Below, in pieces: positions 23,452 through 34,330 of a stretch of 64,000 nt of DNA. Within the stretch, counting starts at the first letter, position 1. The number at the start of each line of letters is the position of its first letter. The stretch is from Dreissena polymorpha (lineage: Eukaryota; Mollusca; Bivalvia; Myida; Dreissenidae), in contig NC_068362.1 in the NCBI RefSeq assembly GCF_020536995.1, forward strand, positions 1,069,394-1,133,393. The letters are read 5' to 3'. Below the pieces are notes generated by a model. It did not search any database. It worked only from the letters and a program-made list of their open reading frames with translations, and had not been told where the DNA came from. A program made the position numbers and the translations under genes.

Positions 23452-23724
23452 GTATACAGTTTTTATGCCCCCGGTAGGGTGGCATATAGTTTTTGAATTG
23501 TCCGTCAGTCTGTCTGTCTGTCCTTCCGTCTGAAAACTTTAACATAACTCTAACTTTTGCAATATTGAAGATAGCAACTTGATATTTGGCATGCATGTGC
23601 ATCTCATGTAGCTGCACATTTTGAGTGGTGAAAGGTCAAGGTCATTCTTCAAGGTCAAATATATGGCTTCAAAGTGGCGCAATAGGGGGTATTGTGTTTC
23701 TGACAAACACATCTCTTGTTTTTA
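23452..23724. mobile_element. 'ATGCCCCC' bivalve-type short interspersed element
   Basis: Starts TTTTTATGCCCCCGGTAGGG and ends GGGGGTATTGTGTTTCTGAC...CATCTCTTGTTT. In between are CGTCAGTCTGTCTGTCTGTC and AGGTCAAGGTCA motifs. I know near-identical sequences as an abundant dispersed repeat in bivalve genomes (recollection, not a search). The ATGCCCCC/GGGGGTAT ends are weakly inverted. Confidence 0.6.
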
Positions 23725-24354
23725 AATGAAAAACCAAAGATTTTGTTGGAATTTAATAAGGCATCGTGTATACATTTTAAAACTCAATTTTCCACAATAT
23801 GAAACAACTTTTTTAAAAGGCACCAATAAATGCTCCTCCATCCCCTATGCACGCTAAACCAAGAATCAGTTTTTTATAAGATTATCCTTCAAAATGGGCA
23901 AAAGTCAGGGGCAATAATGTCAAAATGCCCTTTAACAACTCTTGTGACATGCAGCTGTAGTCTATTTTCTCTGTATTTTTTTTTACAGCGAAACACATAA
24001 TGTCATCATCATAGATGTATAGCTCAGAATTCATTTTATACTATATAAATATGTTATGTGGTCTTATTTATACGAAAAACCTGGATATTTATGAAAAAAC
24101 ACCATCTCCATGTAAAGAAAATGGCATTTGTTCACCATTAACATTTATAAATTCAGTAAATTGTAAGCAACAAACATGAAATATTTAGTCCCCCAGTCAT
24201 CTAGTTTTTAAAGAGTTCAACTTTGCTTAAGTAATAATGCATCAATGTTGATTCTAACAAAAAAAGAGTAGTCATTTATGCCTAAACAGTTCTGCTTTCC
24301 AGAAGAAAGGACGTCAAACACAAGCTTTAAACCGTTTTTAGTTTTAATTATTAA

Positions 24355-25405
24355 TCAAGAGGGCCATGATGGCCCTGTATCGCTCCACTGCTGAAAAAAA
24401 GGCTGAAACAAATATTCTCGGCATGTGCAAATACTTAAATATAGGCCCTATTTAAGCACATTTACACTTTTGTGACCCCCTGGGCTGGGTCAAATTTAAC
24501 CCCAGGGGCATAATTTGAGCAAACTTTGTAGAGGACTACTATATCTCACTACATACAAAATGTGGTAGCCCTAGGTCCTAGAGTTAAGGACAAGAATATT
24601 TTTAAAGTTTTACAAAATAAGCAAGATATAAGCATATATAATGTTCAATTTTTTGACCCGCGGGTCAGGGTCAAATTTGACCCAAAGGGCATAATTTGAA
24701 CAAACTTGGTAGAGGACTATAGGATGCTACTGCATACCAAATTTGGTAGCCATAGTCAGAATGGTTTCCGACAAGAAGATTTTTAAAGATTTCACAAAAT
24801 ATGCGCTTTTTAAGCGTTTATTCAATTTTGTGACCCCCCGGGGCAGGGTCCAAGTTAACCCAGAGGCATTATTTCAACAAATTTGGTAGAGGTTTATTTT
24901 AGATGTCACTACATACCAAATTTGGTAGCCCCAAGCCCAATGGTTATTGACAAGAATTTTTGAAGTTTTCACAAAACAGGCCTTTTATAAGCATATGTTC
25001 AATTTTGTGACCCCGGGGCAGAGTCAAATTTGACCCCAGGTGCAAAATTTGAACAAATTTGGTAGAGGACAATTAGATGTCTCTACATACCAAATTTGAT
25101 AGCCCTAGGCCCAATGAATATTGACGATAATATTTTGAAAGTTTTCACAAAATAGGCCTTATATAAGCAAATTTTCAATTTTGAGACCCCTGGGGCAGGG
25201 TCAAATTTGACCCCAGGAGCATAATTTGAACAAATTTGAAAGAGGTTCACCCCAGGAACATTCCTGAGAAATCTCATCAGAATTGGACCAGTAGTTGAGG
25301 AGAAGAAGATGTTTAAAGGAAGAGTTAACGCGCGGACGGACGCACGCACGCACGACAAACACAGGACCATGACATTGACCCCGCTGGTTTTTGGCCAGTG
25401 GAGCT
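24355..25405. mobile_element. Tandem-core repeat element, about 177-bp units
   Basis: A hairpin head (GGGCCATGATGGCCC) is followed by CGCTCCACTG. Then come about 4.5 diverged units of about 177 bp, each with TTTTGTGACCCC..GGGGCAGGGTCAAATTTGACCC and AACAAATTTGGTAGAGG..CTACATACCAAATTTGGTAGCC. A CGGACGGACGCACGCACGC tract follows, with the closing inverted motif GGCCAGTGGAGCTC. The architecture (hairpin head, satellite-like core, short inverted ends) is that of 'pearl'/Helentron-associated elements described in bivalves. Confidence 0.65.
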
Positions 25406-25780
25406 CAAAAGATATTCGGCGTATATCCTGATTTTGTAATACACATGTATAGTAAGAAAAATAACGTTTTTATTTGATTCTGTAGTAGAAACAAAGAAGA
25501 ACCCTTTTCTTTTCAAAGTGAAAGTTTTATAATTATGATTAATTGCCAGGACATAATTATGGGCCTTTGTTTTTGATATCTGATATCTTGTGAAGCTAAT
25601 AATGGTGCCTTAATACGAATGATTCATGACATGAAGTAAAACAAAACAAAATTACTGCATAAGTGTGTGTGAGATAGAGAAAATTATCAAAAAACAATGA
25701 AAATTGTATTTGCATATTAAATACAACACACTTTGACAACAAAAAGTATTATTTGTATAATCAATATGAACATAATCTAA

Positions 25781-25885
25781 GTTGCTGTTAATATGGGATC
25801 CCCACCAGGATTTGAACCTGGATTTCCTCTCCATATAGAAAGGTGTGTTTGCTTACACTATAAGGATGTTCCAATTAACAGCAAT
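25781..25885 (-). repeat. tRNA-like cassette inside short inverted repeats
   Basis: The minus strand carries a perfect T-arm (CCAGG TTCAAAT CCTGG) and an A-box-like TTATAGTGTAAGC about 45 bp upstream. The anticodon and acceptor stems do not pair, so this is not a functional tRNA. The cassette lies between inverted GTTGCTGTTAAT and ATTAACAGCAAT. Probably a tRNA pseudogene or SINE head. Confidence 0.5.
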
Positions 25886-25889
25886 AATA

Positions 25890-26860
25890 TTGGTTACAAT
25901 TATTTCTGTCAACTATATTACTTGTTTAATTAAGTCTTGACACAAAATGTGTAAATACACGTTTTAAGCTTTTTAAAAACAATTTATTCTCCGTCAATTT
26001 TTAAGGCAACTGTCACATTGATAATGACATGTATCATAAGGGCTCGCCTTTAAGGGCTCTGGATCAGGAACTCATGTTTTTCCACCAGCACTGAACCTGA
26101 AATCAGAAAAAGATTATTTAAAACCACTTTTTTTGTTATAGAAACAATTAAATGCCTTTTTTTTATTTCAATAGATTATTGATCCCCATAAAAATCTGGA
26201 CACATAACCCAACAACTCGTTGAAAATGTGTTTGCTTATTCACATCTGTGAGTACATGTGTTGGTACATGTGACAGTGAGTCGGTAAGAAACTGCAACAA
26301 CTTAATCGAAACAAATATTCAAATGACTACAATGGTATGTTTTTTATGCTAGCAATTAAGTAGCAAAGTAATGAGAATAACTACCGGTAAATATGACATT
26401 TTGGGCTGCACAAACTATAAATATCTACATAATGTTCAATGAACTTTATAAACAAACAGGGCCGAGTTGCAACATTTTGCAAGATAAAAAGTTTGATTAC
26501 TTGTACGGTAAGAAATAACACTTTTTAATTGATGTAACATGCATCAAAATAATTTCAAATAGTTTAAACAAAAAACACAGAAATATTAATTGACTAGATA
26601 GTAGATTGACATGAACAGACAGTAAAATAGAGTTTTGGAATGGTCATGTTCATCACAATCATAGCTCTACACAGTTTCCAACTAGTATTTTCAACGTAAA
26701 AGAAACAGATAAAGAAAAAAAGATGTACACAGAACATATGCTTGGAAAGTTATGTGATTTTTTCATCAAAATTTCTTCAAGAAAGTATAATGTGCTGAAA
26801 AGTTTAGCTTAATAAAAAAAAACTTAACAATATATATATAATGTTACAGATATTCACATA
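25890..26860. other. AT-rich stretch without recognised features
   Basis: No coding, RNA or repeat structure that I can support. Confidence 0.45.
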
Positions 26861-26869
26861 TAAACATTG

Positions 26870-27078
26870 GGGACGATTGAACTTTACCGGTACGCAACAC
26901 TTAATATCAAACAGCGTACCCTAACCCTAACCCTTAACACCTAACACATACCAACTAACGCAACACCTTATAATCCTTTTATCGTATATATTTCCTTAGA
27001 ATCGGGGGCTACCGCCCCCAAACCCCCGCTTTGTCGAAAGTGGTAAACAACTGCGTCCCGGTAAAGTTCAATCTAGCC
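26870..27078. mobile_element. hAT-type MITE with 8-bp target duplication
   Basis: 209 bp bounded by inverted repeats sharing GATTGAACTTTACCGG and ACGCA (left from 26875, right to about 27074). It is flanked by the direct repeat AAACATTG at 26862-26869 and 27079-27086. An 8-bp duplication is typical of hAT elements. The interior contains CCCTAACCCTAACCC (about 26919) and a G-run/C-run hairpin (GGGGGCTACCGCCCCC). Confidence 0.75.
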
Positions 27079-29316
27079 AAACATTGTTACTGAACTCAAC
27101 AGAAAACACTTTAAAAGTTCCAATGACTTAACATATCGTTGTTGAAAACAAGGGGCGCTTGCTGCACTGGTAACAACACAATTATATAAGGCGATAATTA
27201 GCTCATAAAATGTCCATAATCAAGAATTAGGTAAACATTGTGGGCAGTCAATCGTTTGGCATATGGGTGTTTGAACTAAATTGCATCCGATAAACAAAAT
27301 GGCAGCAAAAGCTATTGATGCTATGTACATTGAAAACCCGCAGAACTAGATATAATAAGCGCTTGGTGAAATCTACAATGAATTATGCTCACCATCTTGA
27401 AATAAAAAGTTCTTCAGCAAGCGTCGCTTCTTTCTTGTGTCTTATGCGCAATACACAACTGATTTCTCATTATGCCACTTGAAGTGATTAATAGTAATAA
27501 CACATTTAATTAATATATCAGTGAACTAAATCTTGCAATAGACTAACACTTGTATAAATTATTACATTTTTTGACTTGATACATTGACATGTATAACTAT
27601 GCTGTTTACAAATTTAGATAAGAGTGGGTCTCACTAAACACTGCAAAGACACGGTAGCAGGCTCTTTCGGCCCCAAGCTCTTTCGTCCCAGTCCGAAATT
27701 TCAGGCTTTTTCGGCCCCAAGCGTATTCGGCCCCAAATCGACCAGGCTCATTCGGCCCCATATTTTATTACACCTATTAACTAGGGTGGATGATTGAATA
27801 AAGGTGTTCAAAATGATATATATTGTGTGGTCGGTTTGTTCCTTTGTATTGCTTTTGATTATTGATGATAAAATGAAATTAATTGAAAACCATTATTGTT
27901 TTACAAACTGTTACCAATGTATGTAATTGTTTTAATTGTTTAATTGTGCCGGCTTTTAATTGCATCGATTGTCGGTTTGTTAGTTAAATATTGCGTTTGA
28001 TTAAAGGTGTAAATGATGAGTATTTGTTTGGTATGTTCCATTGTTGTTTTTTGTCGGTCATTTAGCAATTCTTAACGAAATTATTGCAAAAGCGTATAAA
28101 AGTGCTATTATTGTGTGAATTGGTATCATAAGTTATTTTGCTGTCTATGTTATACTTTGGTTACTAGTTCTATAATTGTGCTGTGAAATTTGGTATGATA
28201 TTGGATGTTACTTGTGTTAATCGTAAATAAAGAATGCCGTTCGCTCGCTGCAGGATGGCATCACATGTGACGTTTGCGACAATTGGCAGCATCGCACCTG
28301 CAATACAGTGTTTATTCAAATACTAACAATAAAAGTTAAAATTCTCTCGCGAAACATTGTAAAAATGCTTTCAAATGAGAACTGAGACAATTAATGCAAA
28401 CGTGAATTAATCATTGTCAGTTCAAAGTTTACTGATTTATCAACTCAAATCTACATTTTTTGTTACCTGTTAACCCGAATACACACCACACATGCATTAA
28501 ACAACCTGATAAAGATCATAAAACCATGATAATGGCTTCATTCGATAATGATTGACGGGGTCGGAGCAATTAAAGAAAACAACATCTGTTTAATGCACTA
28601 ACGATGTATGAACATCGTCAAGTTAGTTATTAATCAATTAGGTTATGTTGTAAATTTATGACGATTTTGCATACACTGTGTAGGCATATCCGCGACAGAA
28701 TATTTTAGTTCAAATAGGGGGGATATTGTTCTTACCTTCATCTGCAATGACTGCCGCAACCGCCCTACAACGCCTGACATCAGCCTAAACATTAGCCTAA
28801 ACTTTAAAAATGTCGCGCAGTCGACTATGCTTGAGGTACTAGTTACTTCTCCGATATTATTGTTATAAATATGAAGTATATTCAGGTTTTTACAGTTTCA
28901 CAAGCATAAACAAGTTCATAGATAGTTTTCATTGGTATTATTAATCATTTTGATATCATCTATTAAACGGACTAGCTTTTTATCATGCTGTGCTAAATGA
29001 TTTTTCTTTGTGTTAATCGTAAATCGTAAGTAAAGTAACATAAAACAGTGGCATTATTTTTGACATTAATACATTTAAGTTGTTTATTCGTTGTATGCTC
29101 AGGCATCCGAGGATCCTGCTTTGCTTCTACGGTTCGACATTTCGCACGATTTCGGATTGTCCGACGTGTCAGCGTCAGAAGACATAGTCTGTATATTGTA
29201 TGTTCACTAAATATTTTTTGTAAGTACCTTAAAGTGTACGTTATTTTATTTTCATTGTGTTACTAAAGCGAATTACAAATTATATTGCATTGTCTTATTA
29301 GTGTTTTGTTTTTAAG

Positions 29317-29531
29317 GGTGGCACCGTCGGTTGAGTTGGAAGGCAGCCGACCACAAGTGCTCCTTCTATGTGTTGGTACCTCTCCTGCGGCGCGAGGCCG
29401 AGTACCTGCCAGTGCAGGCCCAGCTGGTGCGAGAGGGAACCGGGCGGGTCCGACGCAAAGTCTATGTAAATCTTGACGAGCAGCTTGGCCAGCTATGGGA
29501 AGAATACGACCAGATGGAACTGACCACCTAG
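29317..29531 (+). pseudogene. MULE transposase C-terminal fragment
   Basis: Reads WHRRLSWKAADHKCSFYVL, then PLLRREAEYLPVQAQLVREG, then RVRRKVYVNLDEQLGQLWEEYD, ending at TAG 29529-29531. This matches the end of MULE/FLYWCH-associated transposases, which normally have 'xVEGWHxRLNRKA ... LLHREAxxVxLQ' followed by 'LWExY'. The start is at an AG (29315-29316), so it may once have been an exon. It is GC-rich compared with the surrounding element. No catalytic DDE residues are present. Confidence 0.7.
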
Positions 29532-29579
29532 GATTTCCTTACCAAGATCGGGGAGACGTATGCCTTCTGAATCGTCGCC

Positions 29580-29975
29580 TCTTGATGATGATGATGATGA
29601 TGATGATGATAATGCTGGGATATATAAACCTATCACCACATGATGATGATTATCACGTTACGTTGATGATAATTATGATGATTATTATTATTATTATGAT
29701 GATGAATATGCTGTAATTATTAAGTTACAAATAAATTATGCAATTATTATGATGATGATGATTATTATTAGAGTGATTCTTTTGATGCTGAATATTATTA
29801 TGCTGCTGCAGACTATGGTGTATTTATGCTGATAATTATAATGATGATGATTTAAATGCTGTTGTTTCTTATGCTGATTATTATGATGATGATAATTTTG
29901 ATGATCATTATTATTATGCTGATGATTGTGACTCTTATGATGAATATTGATGATTAATATTTATATGATGATTAT
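29580..29975. repeat. (GAT)n / (ATT)n microsatellite-rich tract
   Basis: Trinucleotide runs of GAT and ATT with interruptions such as GCTGATTATTATGATGATGA, inside the MULE. Confidence 0.85.
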
Positions 29976-30084
29976 TATGATGATGTAATTGCATTATTAA
30001 TAAAATAAACAACTTGTGTGCAGTAAATTATGTAGTATGTAATTAGGTTAAATTAATGTATTGTGTTGTTAAGATGTATGTATT

Positions 30085-30432
30085 TCTTATTGTTATAACT
30101 TTAAAATTATCCAAATAAACGTAATATAAATGATTTTATAGTTTGTTTTATTTTCAAAGCCGTCTCATATTCTTGTATCTATTCTTCTCATTTCGACGAC
30201 GATATACCTGAAGCAAAACACACAGAGAATCTTTTTTCAAATGCATTAATCGACGTATGTTTTCCTTATTGTTATAACTTAAAATTATCCAAATAAACGT
30301 AATATAAATTATTTTATAGTTTGTTTTATTTTCAAAGCCGTCTCATATTCTTGTATCTATTCTTCTCATTTCGACGACGATATACCTGAAGCAAAAGACA
30401 CAGAGACTCTTTTTTCAAATGCATTAATCATC
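30085..30432. repeat. Tandem duplication of about 175 bp inside the MULE
   Basis: Two near-identical units, each running from TTATTGTTATAACTT through AATAAACGTAATATAAAT and TCATTTCGACGACGATATAC to TTTTTTCAAATGCATTAATC. Confidence 0.9.
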
Positions 30433-31263
30433 AATAAAGATAATAATATATTACTGTAATAAACAATATTCCATAGTTTTAAAGAGTTTCGACCAACATA
30501 TTTGCAACGATTAATTCAAATAAAAAATGGGCCCGAAAAAGCCTGGAACCTGGGCCGAAAGAGCCTGAAATTGGGGCCGAAAGAGCCTGAAAAAACCGGG
30601 GCCGAAAGAGCCGACAGCCCAAAGACACACACAGTCTAGCAAAGGCTACAAAGACAAGTAAAGTCAGATCAAAACACAAATAAGTTAACCAGTGTATCCT
30701 TTATTCAATAAATTTAAGACTATAAGGGGAATATATTTAGGAGGAACAAAGATTTTAACATAAATAATTGTTTTTATTTGGTATACAGTAGTTTTGATAT
30801 ATTTCCAGGCAAGTTATAACAAAGGCAATCCAAGAGTTACAGTGGATTTATTGGACTTTGCAGCATGTGTTTGACTTTGTGTACCTTTGCTACACTTTGT
30901 GTGTGTGTTTTTGTAGTGTTTAGTGTGAGCGTTACGGCATGTAAACAATAGCTTCTTTTAATTTTAGAGACATGTGATTAATGCTATAATGCTTCTTAAA
31001 CTATGGAAAAACGTTTCGGTGTAATGTTTAGAGAATGTTTTTAATCATGTTTTTAATTTATTGTAATTAACATGTACATGTTCTTTACAATATATTCATA
31101 TTTCTGCTCAAATGATATGCATCCATTGTTCACAGTGATTTTTGTATTATTAGCTAATGTACAATTCGGATATAATCATTTGGGACCTACTTGCGGGAAT
31201 TTTGATGTGAATTTTACTGGTCATGATTAAAGGTAAACTAAGGTCAAAAGTGAGGTTATACAG

Positions 31264-31880
31264 CTACGCTGAAAAAAGAAAGGAAGTCTTCCTTAACTGG
31301 GCTCAATCCACTGATCCTTGGAGTAAAAGTCAAGCGCTTAAACCAATGGGCCATCAGTGCTTCCATAGTCAGTGGTTTATTTTATACTTTATATAAGCAT
31401 TCCTTGAAATATCAAACAATCAAACAATAAAAAAGAACTCATCCAAATTATTTGTGTCATTAAATGCAATATTAATAAATGTAAACATTCGATCTAAAAA
31501 GCTCCAATAAAAAACAAGAATAAAATTAAATAAAAAAGTAACCCTCAACTTGGCTAGAACCATTGACCCCTGGAGTAAAAGTCTACCGCTTAGACCACTC
31601 GGCCTTCCATGCATATACAATGAGTGATGTATTTTATACTTTATGTAAGCAATCCTTGTAGTGTCACAAATTATAACGAAAACAGTCAATTTAAAGGTGC
31701 CAGTAAAAAATCAAGAATACAATTAAAATAAGGAAAAAAGTTGCCCTCATCAGGGCTAGTACCACTGACCCCTAGAGTCCTGGATTTAAAGTCTACCATT
31801 TAGACTACTCAAACATCCGTGCCTATTGAATGAAGGATGTTTTTATACTCTATATAAGCAATCTTCATAGCTTCACAAAA
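31264..31880 (-). repeat. Three tandem tRNA-like (SINE) units
   Basis: Three diverged units begin near 31264, 31535 and 31738. Each contains, on the minus strand, an A-box-like GGCCGAGTGGTCTAAGCGG (best in unit 2), and about 35 bp later a B-box-like GGTTCTAGCC. Each is followed on the plus strand by a shared TTTATACTTTATATAAGCAA body. The head resembles Leu/Ser-type tRNAs. No unit folds as a full tRNA. Confidence 0.5.
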
Positions 31881-32277
31881 TATAAGGACAACAACAGATT
31901 TCTCCAAATTATTCAATCGCTTTGCGTTGCAACGCTTTATAATTTTCAGGCTTTTAAATCGTCAAAAGATGCATATAATGGCTATTTTAGAGCATGGCAA
32001 ATGTTCAGTATTACTGTTTCCTTGCAAATATCATAACTAAAACCAAAATATGCGAATCTGAAACATTGTTTTTAAATTTTCTCAATTTACCAAAACGTGA
32101 AAATTTAAAATTAACTTAATGTCATAGTCCAAATAATTAGACGCAATCTACCGATGTTTACATGTATCGATCTCATATTTATAGGATAGCTGAAATTATT
32201 CGCGTTCAGAATAAATCTGAGCCAAGAGTCTGCCAAAGCAGAAATCATCGAAAGACTCTATTGCGGCAATTTATATT

Positions 32278-34054
32278 GCCTACATGAAGTCATTATTGAT
32301 AATTAATACTATAGGAGTACTCAATATTGCCTACATGAAGTCATTATTGATAATTAATACTATAGGAGTACTCAATATTGCCTACATGAAGTCATTATTG
32401 ATAATTAATACTATAGGAGTACTCAATATTGCCTACATGAAGTCATTATTGATAATTAATACTATAGGAGTACTCAATATTGCCTACATGAAGTCATTAT
32501 TGATAATTAATACTATAGGAGTACTCAATATTGCCTACATGAAGTCATTATTGATAATTAATACTATAGGAGTACTCAATATTGCCTACATGAAGTCATT
32601 ATTGATAATTAATACTATAGGAGTACTCAATATTGCCTACATGAAGTCATTATTGATAATTAATACTATAGGAGTACTCAATATTGCCTACATGAAGTCA
32701 TTATTGATAATTAATACTATAGGAGTACTCAATATTGCCTACATGAAGTCATTATTGATAATTAATACTTTAGGAGTACTCAATATTGCCTACATGAAGT
32801 CATTATTGATAATTAATACTATAGGAGTACTCAATATTGCCTACATGAAGTCATTATTGATAATTAATACTATAGGAGTACTCAATATTGCCTACATGAA
32901 GTCATTATTGATAATTAATACTATAGGAGTACTCAATATTGCCTACATGAAGTCATTATTGATAATTAATACTATAGGAGTACTCAATATTGCCTACATG
33001 AAGTCATTATTGATAATTAATACTATAGGAGTACTCAATATTGCCTACATGAAGTCATTATTGATAATTAATACTATAGGAGTACTCAATATTGCCTACA
33101 TGAAGTCATCATTGATAATTAATACTATAGGAGTACTCAATATTGCCTACATGAAGTCATCATTGATAATTAATACTATAGGAGTACTCAATATTGCCTA
33201 CATGAAGTCATCATTGATAATTAATACTATAGGAGTACTCAATATTGCCTACATGAAGTCATCATTGATAATTAATACTATAGGAGTACTCAATATTGCC
33301 TACATGAAGTCATCATTGATAATTAATACTATAGGAGTACTCAATATTGCCTACATGAAGTCATTATTGATAATTAATACTATAGGAGTACTCAATATTG
33401 CCTACATGAAGTCATTATCGATAATTAATACTAAAGGAGTACTCAATATTGCCTACATGAAGTCATCATTGATAATTAATACTTTAGGAGTACTCAATAT
33501 TGCCTACATGAAGTCATCATTGATAATTAATACTATAGGAGTACTCAATATTGCCTACATGAAGTCATCATTGATAATTAATACTATAGGAGTACTCAAT
33601 ATTGCCTACATGAAGTCATCATTGATAATTAATACTATAGGAGTACTCAATATTGCCTACATGAAGTCATCATTGATAATTAATACTATAGGAGTACTCA
33701 ATATTGCCTACATGAAGTCATCATTGATAATTAATACTATAGGAGTACTCAATATTGCCTACATGAAGTCATCATTGATAATTAATACTATAGGAGTACT
33801 CAATATTGCCTACATGAAGTCATCATTGATAATTAATACTATAGGAGTACTCAATATTGCCTACATGAAGTCATCATTGATAATTAATACTATAGGAGTA
33901 CTCAATATTGCCTACATGAAGTCATCATTGATAATTAATACTATAGGAGTACTCAATATTGCCTACATGAAGTCATCATTGATAATTAATACTATAGGAG
34001 TACTCAATATTGCCTACATGAAGTCATTATTGATAATTAATACTATAGGAGTAC
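32278..34054. repeat. 51-bp minisatellite, 35 units
   Basis: Thirty-five head-to-tail units of exactly 51 bp (unit ATGs at 32284 to 34018, a multiple of 34 x 51). Unit: ATGAAGTCATTATTGATAAT, then TAATACTATAGGAGTACTC, then AATATTGCCTAC. Because 51 is divisible by 3, one frame stays open for 603 codons as a repeated MKSLLIINTIGVLNIAY; the other frames have stops in every unit. Two main variants differ at one base (ttattg/tcattg, Leu/Ser) and occur in blocks: roughly units 1-16 Leu, 17-21 Ser, 22-23 Leu, 24-34 Ser, 35 Leu. Rare variants change ATA to TTA or AAA. I read it as non-coding satellite: no splice or promoter context and no protein relative known to me. Confidence 0.95.
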
Positions 34055-34194
34055 TCAATGTCAATACTGAAAACTTTACATTTAAACACGTGTAATTATG
34101 TTGTGGGAATTCACAGATTTACACTTAATATTATTTAAAGAATGTAATCTTGAAACAGACGAGCTACAAACAACACATTTTAATGTTTCCGCTT

Positions 34195-34330
34195 TACGTC
34201 AGATTTGAAACCGTGGGGCCGCCATCTTGTTTTCAAAAGTAGTTCCAAATCCAATATGACGGCCGCCTTCGTACATCAGAGAGACGGTGTGGTGTAGCCC
34301 ACTGTCCGATACGTTCAGATTGGACGCATA
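34195..34330 (+). promoter_or_regulatory. CpG-richer promoter-like block
   Basis: Just after the minisatellite, a locally GC-rich stretch contains GCCGCCATCTTGTTTT, a good match to the YY1 element found near metazoan start sites, plus GACGGCCGCCTTCG and TTACGTCA-like motifs. No open reading frame of note follows directly. It may be a promoter for a downstream transcript such as the Cys-rich exon at 35655. Confidence 0.3.

Larger units (their letters stand above)
27653..30619 (+). mobile_element. Mutator-like (MULE) DNA transposon, decayed, with perfect 9-bp TSD
   Basis: Flanked by the exact 9-bp direct repeat CAAAGACAC (27644-27652 and 30620-30628), the size typical of Mutator-like elements. 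Both ends carry GGCTCTTTCGGCCCC in inverted orientation, and this motif recurs subterminally three or more times at each end (27660-27765 and 30530-30612). Inside, plus-strand 29317-29531 encodes the C-terminal part of a MULE-type transposase. The rest of the transposase is not recognisable, so the element is non-autonomous. It also contains (GAT)n tracts and a 175-bp tandem duplication. Confidence 0.85.

Noticed and set aside
26919-26933. Chromosome-end telomere
   Set aside because: Only about two and a half CCCTAA repeats, inside a MITE.
32278-34054. CRISPR-like array
   Set aside because: Units are contiguous with no unique spacers, in an animal genome; it is a minisatellite.
32284-34095. 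603-codon open reading frame across the minisatellite
   Set aside because: It follows automatically from a stop-free 51-bp unit; no promoter, splice or non-repeat protein context. Reported as a repeat, not as a gene.
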